Assembly: GCA_950295325.1 (NCBI GenBank)
Contig: OX485808.1
Coordinates: 17,752,527-17,816,526, forward strand
Direction of reading: 5' to 3'
Origin: Polytrichum commune
Taxonomy: Eukaryota; Streptophyta; Polytrichopsida; Polytrichales; Polytrichaceae
Length of the DNA stretch: 64,000 nucleotides
Both the position numbers and the translations under genes were made by a program. Below the pieces are notes generated by a model. The model made no database searches. It had not been told where the DNA came from and saw only the letters and a list, made by a program, of their open reading frames with translations. Positions 1 to 9,789 of the stretch are shown here, piece by piece (within the stretch, counting starts at the first letter, position 1; each line of letters opens with the position of its first letter).

Positions 1-69
1 CATTGTTTCTCGTCGTTGATGTTTACGAACGCACGTTCGTATATTCTAACGTATTTGCTTGGATCTCAG

Positions 70-3000
70 ATGCTGGGGCTGGTCGTCAACAGCTTCATTG
101 ACGCCATCGACGAGGAGGACTTCCAGGTGCACAGGGCGAAGGCCTCCACGATGGACCTGGAGGACATGTCCCTCCCGAGGACGGACATCAACATGCCCGT
201 CGACGAGGGCATGCCCGCCATGGAGACGGACGACGACGAGCCCGCGCCCTCCTACAACGTCGAGGCGATCCTCCGATCCTTGGACGTCACGCCTCTGCGA
301 ATTTTGGGGCCGTCGGGAAACCCATCCAACGTGCAGGGGACTCCGGGTGGATATACGGGGTCGTCCGCGGGGACAACCCAAGATGTCCTCCCCGCGAGAA
401 TGTCTGGAGCGGAGGCATTCGGCACTCCAGGGGGATGCTCGACATCGGTGTCGCCCAGGCCAGTCGTGGTTCCCAAGATGGAGAACCTCGACCTTCTGGA
501 CCAACGCTCCCGCCCGTCGTTGGACCACTTCCGCAACACTAGGCGGAAGATGAAGAAGACCCCCTACGTGGAGCTGCCTCCGGGGGCAATCATCGAGGTC
601 TCCGACGAGGACGAGGGAGATATGGAGATAATGGTCGAGCTGGGGGTCGACTTCGACAAAAACAAGCGGGTCAAAGAGGAGGCCCTCTCCGTCGCCGAGC
701 TTAACGCCAAGCTCGAGCAGAAGATGAAGGAGGACATGGCGAAGGCTGCTGAGGAGAATGCGAAGAAGATGAAAGCAATTCAGGAGGAGCTAAGGCAATC
801 CAACGAGAAGACGGGCGCCATCCTCGCCATGCTCAACAAGATGCAGAGCTTCTCAGCGCCCCCCCAGCCGGCTTACCCCTTCCCTGGAGGATACCCATCG
901 CAATACCCCCCGCAGGGCCAATACCCCCCGCAGGGCCATTTCCCAGGAGGACCATCACACCAATCCGCGCCCCACCCTACGCCTGTTGGGACTCCTCCGC
1001 CCCCAGAGGTTCCCTCGACCACCTCCCACGATGTTGTCGCGGCAGCCATCCAGGAGGACGAGGATTTACGAACGCGCGTTCGTGAATCTTCAGGTCCTCC
1101 AGTCCTCACTCCTCCCCCTTCAAGGGTAGGACTGCCCTCAGACACCGATACGTCGTCTTTCACCGTCGTCCCCAGGGTAGTAGACAGACATGGCAATGAC
1201 TCTGCGCGACACACTGACATGGTCATTGTGGAGGACACGCAGGGGAGCCCCAATGACGCAGCAGGAGAGCAGGGGATGGACGTGGAAGAGACCCCTGCTG
1301 CGTGGATGGAGGATGTCCGGATGGACGCGCTCGACCTGAGCGCGGAGGATGACAGCGTGCTGCGCATCCAGCTGACACAGGCCTCTCAGTCAGCGCGTGA
1401 GGCCGACGCCATGGAAACGGAGGCGGCTGCGGCTGTGGAGGTTACGAACGCGCGTTCGTTAATCGTTGAGGAGGGACCTGCTGCTCGGTCCAGCGCCGCT
1501 TCCCCTCCCCCCGATGACGAGGTAAATCTCCTCTGAGAATACCATTTTTTACGAACGCTCGTTTGTAACCTCACTAACATCGCGGTGTTTTTCTCTTCAT
1601 CGACACCCCCTGGCTCACGCGAGCCCTCTTCAGCGACCCCCTTAGGGAAGAACAGTTTTGTAGGACACGGCATCATTTTGCCTTAGGAAAATGTGATAGA
1701 CTATCACGTGAGAAATGTAAATATTCAACGGATTAATATATAGACCCATGTTATCTGCATCGCATTTCTTCAAATTCTTTGCCCTCGACCCCTTCTCGTA
1801 TATTGTGGATGTTGATGCGATTATGTTCATTCTTGTGTATCCACCTCATTCACGAACGCTCGTTCGTGAAAGGGTGCGACCCCCTGTCCACCTCCTTCAC
1901 GAACGAGCGCTCGTAAATGTACGTGTAGCCGCGCTCACGAACGAGCGCTCGTAAATGATGCGCACTGCCCCCGCAGCCTTCATTCACGAACGCTCGTTCA
2001 AAAGTGTGCCCTTGAGCACATTTTCCTTGCACTCTCCTCACTTCCTCGTCTTTCTCCATAATGCATCGTCTTCATTTTCTACGCAAAATTTCATTATTGG
2101 ATCATAGCATTAAACTAGTCGCGTTGTTCATCACAGGACCCCCCGGAGATAGGTCGCAACCCCTCGACCAGTGGACCTCCCACCCGGAACAGACCTTTCA
2201 TCGTTTTTGACCTCAACGGGGTGTTGTGTCACACCCAACACATCCCAAGGGTCCCCACGCGTCCCTTCCGTCACCCCGACGAAAGGGACTACGACGGCGA
2301 GCTCGACACCCTCATTAACCGCAAGGCTGTCCGCGCCCGTCCCGGCTTGCGTGACTTCCTTCGCGAAGTGGTCGAGTTCGCTCACGTCATTGTGTGGAGC
2401 TCCATGGTCATGGAGAACACGGAGCCCATCGTCCACTTCTTGTTCCGTGATCTCCCGAGCCCTTTGTGAGCCCAAATCCCCCTCACCCTTCAATTGCGTC
2501 CTAGTCCGGGTGAGGGTTCTTGAACCACATTCGAGTTAGCAAATCACAATTGCAACAAGGGAGAGATCGGGAGAAGTGGTGTGTATAACACCTTTCTTTC
2601 TTTTATTTTATTTCACACATGCTAGCATTTACAAATGCTTGATCACAATACAATGTCCATTGTTGATGACTTAATCATGCCCTTGACACATATTAACCTA
2701 AGACACCACTCCACTTGCAAGAGGGAAATCCAACTTGTCACACGTCTCTAACTTCCTACTATCTACCTAAGTAGCTTCTACTCACTGCCACATCTATTCG
2801 CCACTGCCACCGCACCGGTAGCCCTCGTGAACTACTTCAGCAACAACTAGAGAATTGCCAGTAACATAATCCGTGACGCTCCCGTGACCGACCACTGCTC
2901 CGTCCCCCCAGTGGAATTAATACCTCCTTCCCTGGAGTGAGGGTCGCCTCACAGCCTGCAGAGACCCCATAGTGCCCCCCCCCCCCCAACAACTTCCTAG

Positions 3001-5741
3001 TCTGTCTCCGGCCCTTCCCGTGCAGCAACAGGGTTGGGATTCCCACAGTATTGCACAGAATTCATGCAGCTGCAGAGTTACCCGCCTCCGCAACAGTCCA
3101 TATCCACACATTCATCCTTGTGCCCCGAACTCCCTACACTGCAACCACTCCTCGTATTCTTTCCTTGCCTCGCGTCTGGTTCATCTCGATTGCCACTGCT
3201 CCCCTCTCAGTTGTCTCGTCTTTCCCACAATTCCTTCCCCCGGACTACAGGTTGGTTTCGAGAGAATCCCAACGCCATTCCTTCCGACCTCCCGTCATTC
3301 CTTTGTCAATCATCCCTCCCACAATTCCAACTTGCCACCGAAATTATCTCAACCACACCATCTTATTTTGGAAACAATCAGCTCAATCACAAAGAACCAG
3401 CAAGGAAAAACAAGGAAAATTGGAATATGCGGAGTGATTTTTACACAAGGAAATGTAGCAGGTGAGGGTACCGCCCTGTTCCTTCTTCCGCACGACCTCA
3501 GTTCTTTCCCCCCCCCCCCTATCGCGATTCACGCCTCCTTGGAACTCCCACTGTGAATGCCCAGTTCTGGCCGCCTCCCACCTTGTGCTTCGACGCTCCC
3601 GGGACTGATGCCTCTACAGGCATTCTCCGACGATGATCCCTCTCCAGCTTCGAATCCAGGGTTAAGATCTGTGTCGAGCACGGCTACAGTTGCCGTGCAT
3701 TCCTCATAGCCTACCTCCTTCCTCCTACGCATGAACCCTCTACTAATCTCCTCCGATGCCAGAACTGCCGATTTAACCCTCTCAGGCGACGTCGCGCTCC
3801 CAAGTTCTTTTAGTTTTTAAAAACACCCTTCCCTTCTTGAGGTGGCCTCCTCGCTCCACTTAGAATTCGATCAAGATCCACAACCGGAACAACAATGCCA
3901 CAGCCTGTGCTTACTCACGTGAATCCAATCCCAGCCTCAATTTCTGCTCGCCACTGCAAGTGTATCACAGGTTGCCGGAACAACATGACTAGGGCCCAGG
4001 AGAGGCGGTGGTAGCGATCTCAGTCTGTCACTGACCCCAATCAAACTTCAAGTTGCCGAGGGATTGCCTGAGGAATTGTTCCCAGCATACCGCGAAGTAT
4101 CTGTGATCCTCTTGCACAACCCCTCCCCCCATTACAACAATCATGTTAACTGGCCCTTACCAGGTCATGAAACCTCTCGCCAAGCCATGCCCTTCTTCGC
4201 TTGGTATCCCGACCACTTCCTACGCCGTTCCTTCAACGGCCTTGTTGTAACTACTCTCCTCCAGGTGTTGGCGCTCGTTGAATCTCACAAGATCCTCGGC
4301 GCTCTTTTATTTTCTTGACTCCACACACTGAGACATTCCTACACTGAGAAGTTCCTCCAGAGACAGAGCTTCTCTAATCTATCCCTTTTGCTATCCTTTT
4401 TTTTTCTTGCCGCCACTACATGCATCGATCCTCAATGAGGCAGGGTTTCGCCCTCTTGCTCCTTCTCCCTCTCTCCTCTAGTTCTCTAAACATGCATAAT
4501 GAGCTCTCTACCTCCTACCTCCCGAGACCCCTCCAACCTCTACCTTTTTTCCCGGGTTGCCCGGCATCTTTCGGGCCGCCCGAGAGAAAAAAAACGGGTT
4601 AAGACCTTTTCTTTTGGCCTCTCCCCTTTTCAAACCCACTTTCTTTATTCTTCACTTGACTTCTTCCCCCCTTAGCCTCATAGCTAAATAAAACTCATAG
4701 ATAGATAGATAGATAGATAATTAGATGAGATAAAAGTCACCCACCATAATTGTTACCAAGTAATCACGCTCGCGTTGTGGTATAAGTGGTGAGTCGTTAT
4801 GGTTGTGGTCACCAAGTCATGTTTCTTCGGTTGGTTGAGGGAGGGAATTTGTACGACACTTTAAACGGTCCGGGTTTGACTCCCGTTGAGTTCGTGTGAT
4901 CGTTTCATGTGTTACACGTGACTTGGCTAGTGATTTCTAGGCAGGCAATTAGTACCCAACCAACCGGCGCTTACCCATTCTCCTGAGCTATTCATGTAAC
5001 TATCGTTTAATAAATGACAGTCATCATTATGACTCCTCCTTTATTCTATTGGTTTTTCTTGGTATTCCTAAGCACGCTTTTACTAGGCTCTTCATTAAAC
5101 ACTCATGCCTTCACATCCCCTTTCCCTTCTAAGGTTAATTTCACTTCTAGCTCCTAATTACCTCTTAGCCTAATTTTACCAAGATTTTCAACACGTCACC
5201 TTTCTCATCCTTTGATTAATTCCATCAAGGGTGAAATCGACGGGTTAGCCATGTTTTTGCGATTAAGATTAATGTGAGTACGATTTCGGGCTCACACCCT
5301 TGCCTCGTCCTCGGCCAAGAGGACTGCGACGAGCTGCTCGACGAGAAAGGTCAACCGGTGCCCAAGTTTGGCGGTCGGGGCGGAGGACAACAGTTCCTCA
5401 AGGTCCTCCGCTCCAAACTATGGCGAGGTGTCCCCCGTCTGCAAGGGACGCCGCACGGGTGGTGGCCGACTCCAGAGAACACCGTCCTCATCGACGACAG
5501 CCCCACCAAGAGCGTCTTGAACCCCCCGGGGAACGTCATCTTCCCGGACACTTGGACCGGCGATAGGCAAGACACATTTTTGGTCGATAGGCTAGCCCCC
5601 TACCTTAGAAGGCTCGTGCTCCACGCCGGTAGCATCCCATTTTTTGTTAGGTCCAACCCCTTCGGCAATGCGGCACTAAGCCCCCGCGATAATGTATTCA
5701 AGAGCATCATGAGGCTCGCCAAACTCAATAAATTGATTTGA
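70..5741 (+). CDS. FCP1/SCP-like (NLI-interacting-factor-like) HAD phosphatase with long acidic N-terminal region; 5' end outside window
   Basis: Proposed exons are 70-1521, 2137-2465 and 5249-5741. The joins are phase 0 (GAG|gtaaat ... cacag|GAC) and phase 2 (CCTTT|gtgagc ... gttag|C), and the spliced frame stays open to TGA at 5739-5741 (757 codons from 70). Exon 1 encodes an acidic, Pro/Gly-rich, probably disordered segment with a Lys/Glu coiled-coil stretch (about 690-830) and PPQGQYPPQG-type repeats. Exons 2-3 carry the catalytic fold: HAD motif I as DLNGVL near residue 509, VIVWSSM as motif II, and LIDDSP as the acidic motif IV. By family knowledge it would remove phosphate from Ser/Thr, for example on the RNA polymerase II CTD; the substrate here is unknown. 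Asn replaces the second Asp of motif I (DxD), as in many plant relatives. The sequence is open upstream of 70, but ttggatctcag before 70 looks like a splice acceptor, so earlier exons probably lie outside. Exons are GC-rich, introns AT-rich. Confidence 0.75.
1068..1083. repeat. Perfect 16-bp CpG palindrome inside coding exon
   Basis: ACGAACGCGCGTTCGT equals its own reverse complement. In the reading frame it encodes part of LRTRVRES. Further copies: 25-40 (centre CA), 1444-1459 (perfect, coding), 1551-1566, 1852-1867 (arms extended to 1849-1870), 1903-1914, 1941-1952 (ACGAGCGCTCGT variants), 1986-1999 and 6102-6117. Confidence 0.9.
1522..2136 (+). other. Phosphatase gene intron 1 with palindrome cluster
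   Basis: This 615-bp intron fits phase 0 on both sides. Between 1551 and 1999 it holds five copies of the ACGAACG-type palindrome (one just after the donor, then four about 45 bp apart). No coding potential is seen. Confidence 0.65.
2466..5248 (+). other. Phosphatase gene intron 2 (2.8 kb) splitting the catalytic domain
   Basis: The intron starts gtgagc and ends cgggttag. Joining the flanks restores a continuous reading frame through the phosphatase fold (…LPSPF-HVFAIK…). The inside is C/T-rich between 2900 and 4650, with (TAGA)n near 4700 and a possible tRNA-derived SINE at 4770-4890. ORFs of up to 194 codons at 2972-3556 are low in complexity and resemble no family I know. The unusual length suggests one or more old insertions, but I see no intact element borders. 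Confidence 0.6.
4770..4890 (+). repeat. Possible tRNA-derived SINE head (A and B boxes)
   Basis: TGGTATAAGTGGTGAG at 4778-4793 resembles an RNA polymerase III A box. GGGTTTGACTCCC at 4872-4884 matches a B box/T-loop. The 95-bp spacing is longer than in a plain tRNA and there is no foldable anticodon arm, so a SINE relic fits better than a tRNA gene. No clear 3' tail or target-site duplication was found. Confidence 0.35.
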
Positions 5742-5853
5742 AATGCCTCCATGTCTTTGCTTTGTATCATGTGGTTCACATTTACTAATGCTTGGTTCGT
5801 TTTTGGATGTCTTTTGTTGTTGTGATTGTTGTTGTTCTTGTTCTTGTCCATAG

Positions 5854-6843
5854 TCTGCCCCCATATGCGACGCCCCCGTGGTCGACGGCCCTTCCCGTCC
5901 CCTCTCGCCCCCTGCATCCCCTTCCCGCGACGTCACGGACTTCCAAATGCCATCCCTCTACCACTTCTCGGCGGTCGACGCGGCCTCGGCCGTGGATTAC
6001 TCCCGCGACGTCGGCATCGACGACGGCGTCGTCAACAGCCCGCCCCCACCACTTGTCGCCCGCGCCTACGCCCCGTCGCCCTCCCCCCTCTCCAAGGAGA
6101 AACGGACGCTCGTTCGTTTGGGACACCTCTCGCCCTCGAGGGACGACGCCGTCGCTCGTCGCGGGCCGAGCCGGCGTCTCCGCATGGAAGGCCCCCGTTG
6201 CCACACCTCCCCCGCCGACTCCGTTCCTCCCCCCGCAACGTCCTCCGCGATCGTGGGCCCTCCACGCCTCGACTCCCCCCCCCCCGCCATCCAACATTGC
6301 AATAGTTCCATCGGCTCCGGATGCTCCCGTCGACGCCCCCCTCGTTCCCACCGTTCCCCGCATGGTCGTCCCCAAAGCCAAGGTGCCCTCCTCAACCCTA
6401 AACCCCTTTCCCGCTTTTGCTTTGCTTGTCTTCCGTGTGCGTGCCGTTCTCTTTACGAGCGCCCATCCCAAACCAACCTCATTATTTTCCCCACTCCATT
6501 CCTATTCTTATCTTCCTATGACATTGTTTCGCAGGTGGCTACCCGCTCGCTTGGTGCCCGGCCCTCCTCCACGTCCTCCTTGGATAGCCACGCCCTCAAG
6601 GCCGCATCTTCCGAGTCCGATCGTTGTCTGGCCCTCCGGAGAAGCGCAAGACGTTCCCTTTCGCAAGCGCCCTCGTATTCTACTTATAATACCACCTCGT
6701 TAAATTCGGGAGCGCGTCCTGAAACATGCAAGAACGACACATATTCCTTTCCAGGCAACACACAAGGATACAGTCGTGGGCCTGAGATTTTTAGAGCCAT
6801 GGAGGCCGCCAAAAAAAAGGACTTAGCCGCCAAAAAAAAATAG
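5854..6843 (+). CDS. Low-complexity Pro/Ser-rich exons, possibly 3' part of the phosphatase gene or of a neighbour
   Basis: A T-rich stretch ending ttgtccatag at 5853 looks like a splice acceptor. From 5854 a GC-rich frame runs with an acidic Val/Asp segment (around 5940-6040). At about 6278-6290 there is a run of eleven C; after it the better frame is shifted by one and reads into VVPKAK just before a donor at 6383. A 152-bp intron (6383-6534, gtgccc...tttcgcag) then joins in phase 0 to 6535, and the frame ends at TAG 6841-6843 after two Lys-rich AAKKK repeats. No domain is recognised. It could be joined to the phosphatase gene only if exon 3 uses a donor before its stop (for example 5694, weak). 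The frame change in the C-run is either a sequencing error or a mutation. Confidence 0.35.
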   Translation, partial: SAPICDAPVVDGPSRPLSPPASPSRDVTDFQMPSLYHFSAVDAASAVDYSRDVGIDDGVVNSPPPPLVARAYAPSPSPLSKEKRTLVRLGHLSPSRDDAVARRGPSRRLRMEGPRCHTSPADSVPPPATSSAIVGPPRLDSPPPAIQHCNSSIGSGCSRRRPPRSHRSPHGRPQSQGALLNPKPLSRFCFACLPCACRSLYERPSQTNLIIFPTPFLFLSSYDIVSQVATRSLGARPSSTSSLDSHALKAASSESDRCLALRRSARRSLSQAPSYSTYNTTSLNSGARPETCKNDTYSFPGNTQGYSRGPEIFRAMEAAKKKDLAAKKK

Positions 6844-7577
6844 TGGGTTGGACTAGTGTGACTAGAAGCGTACTAGTGGGACGGACTCCCTAAATGGGCT
6901 TAGGTGTAGAACATATTTAAGTGCTTACTTTCTATGCTATTCCAAGTTACTCAAGACATTGATGGTATTTCCATTATAATTGTATTTCAATCCCAATTAA
7001 TTCATTCAACTTCCATTCATTCTTCGCATCTTCCCTTCCATTCATAACGAGTTGTCATTTCATACGCAACTATTTTCATGTATGCCTCACATTTTTGTTC
7101 ACTTTCATGCCTTTATGTATAATAATAGTAGCATACCATTATACATATGGGATTTTTAGTCGTCATTACTGGTCCAATTTTGAAATGTGCATCCTTATAT
7201 AGTCTCATAATCAACAAAAAATCTCCAATTACCGAATATAGTGTTTTGATGCATTGATGAGGGTTAGCCTAAACAGTTTGGGAGTTGAATTCATGGACTG
7301 GAATGGCATTTTTGACACTTGGAAAACCGCTACAGTAACGAACAAGCGTAGGGCATTGTCACTTCAAGAGGTGGAGTTAGATGGTTGATTCTTCATTATT
7401 TCATTGTACTAGAAGCATGTACCATGCAAATCATGCATAATTTTAATAGAAGTTTTATATTTCTTTGAAAATTTTCCATTGACGTCCTAGATTTAGATAT
7501 GCCCTTCAATTGCAATGCTGAAATTTTAGAGCCCTTCAAAATGAAATTCATATGAGGGCTTCAATTTTGAGCACTAA
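6844..7577. other. AT-rich intergenic DNA
   Basis: No gene, RNA or repeat structure could be supported here. Confidence 0.5.
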
Positions 7578-8592
7578 AGACAATTGCTAACTTGGGTAGG
7601 CAACACCAAAGATCTTTGGACTCTTATTTTAAGAGTTCATGAGAATATTTGTAATTGCTTGGAGTTATAAGTTATTATTTCATACCATCTATATTGCTTA
7701 AACTTGTTGTATATATTTTTAAGCTCATATTACTTATGTTTTCATATTCCCTCAATAGTATGACAACTTTATGTCATTTGTCATAGTAATGAGAAGACAA
7801 CACCTCGATAATACGACTTTTTTGTATTTCCCAAAAATGTCATACTAAAGAGGGAGAACAATAGTGCAAAGATTTCTCTTGGGGTGATCACACCCCCTTA
7901 CGTTTCATAACCACGTGCGATAAAAGTTTGCTACCCTATATTATATGCCATATATAATTTTGAAAATTATGATATTTCTTCTACATATGCATAACCATAG
8001 ATAATATGTTTTTTATATGTTTTTTGAAATTTGTGAGCATTTTAATTTTTGTAGTAAATTTTTTAGTTCAATTTTGCATCATTCTAGTTAGAAACGGTAC
8101 GTTTTATAAAATTTATTAGAAAAAATCATCAAATTTGGTTATTATTTTCTACTATGTAATAGATACCGTGTATATCTACTCATGAAAAACAATTGATAAA
8201 ATTTTGACCTATTTTGGTGATCCTTTATGTAGAAAGTAGATTTTATTTATCACATATGGTGTTCAACTTGACAATGGAGTGCACCCCCCGAGAGATTTCT
8301 CTAAGGAAGAAATATTTTATTGAAGTTGGAGTTCTCTGGAGGCCAAGTTTCTTGTCCAAGGCTTTGAGGTTGCCCAAGAAACTTGACCTCTGGAGAACTC
8401 CCTTTGGAAAAAGTGTCGCCACGTTGCCAACCATGTCATTATTTCATCCATGTACAAAGTTCTCCACCAAAGGACTCTTGGCCGTAGTGTAAACCACCAC
8501 CGGACAAGAGTGTCACTCTCGGCCAATCAAATTTTAGAATTCCCCTAGAATTCTTGACCGGAGGACTTCTCCACCGTAGTGTAAAGTGGCCC
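7578..8592 (-). mobile_element. Truncated copy of a TAA-targeting TIR element (inverted partner of 38817-39833)
   Basis: The whole segment is the reverse complement of 38817-39833, with small differences but nearly equal length. It ends at 8592 with GTGTAAAGTGGCCC followed by TAA, matching the TIR of the complete copy. The other end (7578) stops inside the element, so this copy is truncated. It contains a smaller nested element (about 7866-8312) and a hairpin at about 8329-8404 built on TTGGAGTTCTCTGGAGG and its complement. Confidence 0.75.
7866..8312. mobile_element. Nested MITE with TCTCTYGGGG ends
   Basis: The left end reads TCTCTTGGGGTGATCACAC and continues to CCACGTGCGATAAAA. The right end, read on the other strand, begins TCTCTCGGGGGGTG and continues to a matching ATGTGATAAATAAAA. 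The arms are about 60 bp and imperfect. The same element sits at the mirrored place in the inverted copy (about 39100-39535), and similar termini occur at 12647 and 15985. No coding sequence is seen. Confidence 0.5.
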
Positions 8593-8599
8593 TAAGTAG

Positions 8600-9351
8600 T
8601 AACATTTGAGCTAAAGAGACAAGGACGACACATGAAGAGTCCGACCCATAGGAAGTTCGATACAACCAAGTTAAATGATAAGAGTAACAAGAAAACGGTA
8701 GAACCGTGAGGCTATGTTCTTTATTATGAAAGACTACAATTGTAGTTGTCCATTTTGCTCATGCCAATTCATGGCTATTCACTATACCAAACCTTTCTTG
8801 GATTTTGTGCACCTTCTTCTCAAATACGGGTCAAGGATTGAAGCTACTCATTTATCACCCGAAAATTTTAAAATAAATAATCAAGAACTACCGAAATAAC
8901 TATAGTTAACTAGATTTCTTTCAATGCATTTTAGGGAGCACTTATATATAAACTATAGTTAACATCCACATTAAATAAAGTGGACCAAAAATAACAAGAA
9001 CAAGTAACATCCAAGTGTGAACACAAAGTGGTTAGGAAATTTGCTCTTGAAACGAAGAAGTTGATGCATAGTCTCTGTCCTATAGACAGAGCCAACAAAT
9101 GAGTTATAGAAACTACTTGGGGAGATATCATGGAAGGAGAGATGAAGAGCTTTAAAGTAAGAGTGGAAGCTCCATCATCAACAATTACAAGGTCGAAGAA
9201 ATTTTGACACCAACAACATAAGAAGAAGTCATCTACGAAGGTTAAAAAGGCGAATGAAAAGCAATCAACGAGGAGAATATGTTGTTGGTCATCTTGATCC
9301 GGACAACGCTCACAGTCACTATTGTATATTCAACCCTAGAACGAGTAGACG
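8600..9351. other. AT-rich intergenic DNA
   Basis: The only open frames are 60-70 codons long without family resemblance. Nothing is supported. Confidence 0.45.
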
Positions 9352-9353
9352 TA

Positions 9354-9787
9354 CAGTCTACCCTCTATAAATGTTAACCCTCGGGAGTGGATCAAAGTTA
9401 ACATTTATAGAGGTGTTAACAGTTAACAATTATAAAATTACTTTTTTGAGCAATATACAAATCTTAACATTTATAAATATAAGCAATTGTGAAGAGTCCT
9501 TGTGAGAGAATACCATTCATAAAATTGCAAACCAAATCAAAACTTTATTCAACTGGCATGGTGAGAGAGAGAGGAATGTAACTGGATGTGTAGTTTTTAT
9601 CATCCATATTATGGTTGTATTTCATTCGTTAACATTTATAGAGTCAAATTTACAAAGAAGGCAGTACCATTTTGTTAACAGTTAACACGTTTAACATTTA
9701 TAGTGTGCAATATGTGGGGAGTAGAAGAAAGTTAACATTTAGAGAGGGTTAACACTTATAGGTGTAACATTTATAGAGGGTGGACTG
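9354..9787. mobile_element. Mariner/Stowaway-like MITE with TA target duplication
   Basis: The termini are CAGTCTACCCTCTATAAATG on the left and, on the other strand, CAGTCCACCCTCTATAAATG on the right. They are flanked by TA at 9352-9353 and 9788-9789, as expected for Tc1/mariner-type elements. Inside, GTTAACATTTATAGAG-type motifs occur about seven times in both orientations. No transposase is present, so it is non-autonomous. Confidence 0.8.
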
Positions 9788-9789
9788 TA

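Noticed and set aside
873-1367. 164-codon minus-strand frame opposite phosphatase exon 1
   Set aside because: Ser/Gly-rich mirror of the plus-strand exon, which itself joins correctly to the catalytic exons.
2972-3556. 194-codon plus-strand frame and overlapping frames in the phosphatase intron
   Set aside because: Several overlapping frames in all registers, C/T-driven composition (Ser, Pro, Leu), no motif, and inside an intron whose removal restores the phosphatase fold.
4770-4890. A functional tRNA gene
   Set aside because: Box spacing is too long, there is no acceptor-stem pairing and no anticodon arm; kept only as a possible SINE head.
5785-6471. 228-codon minus-strand frame opposite the Pro-rich exons
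   Set aside because: Gly/Arg/Val-rich shadow of GC-rich coding sequence on the plus strand; no independent features.
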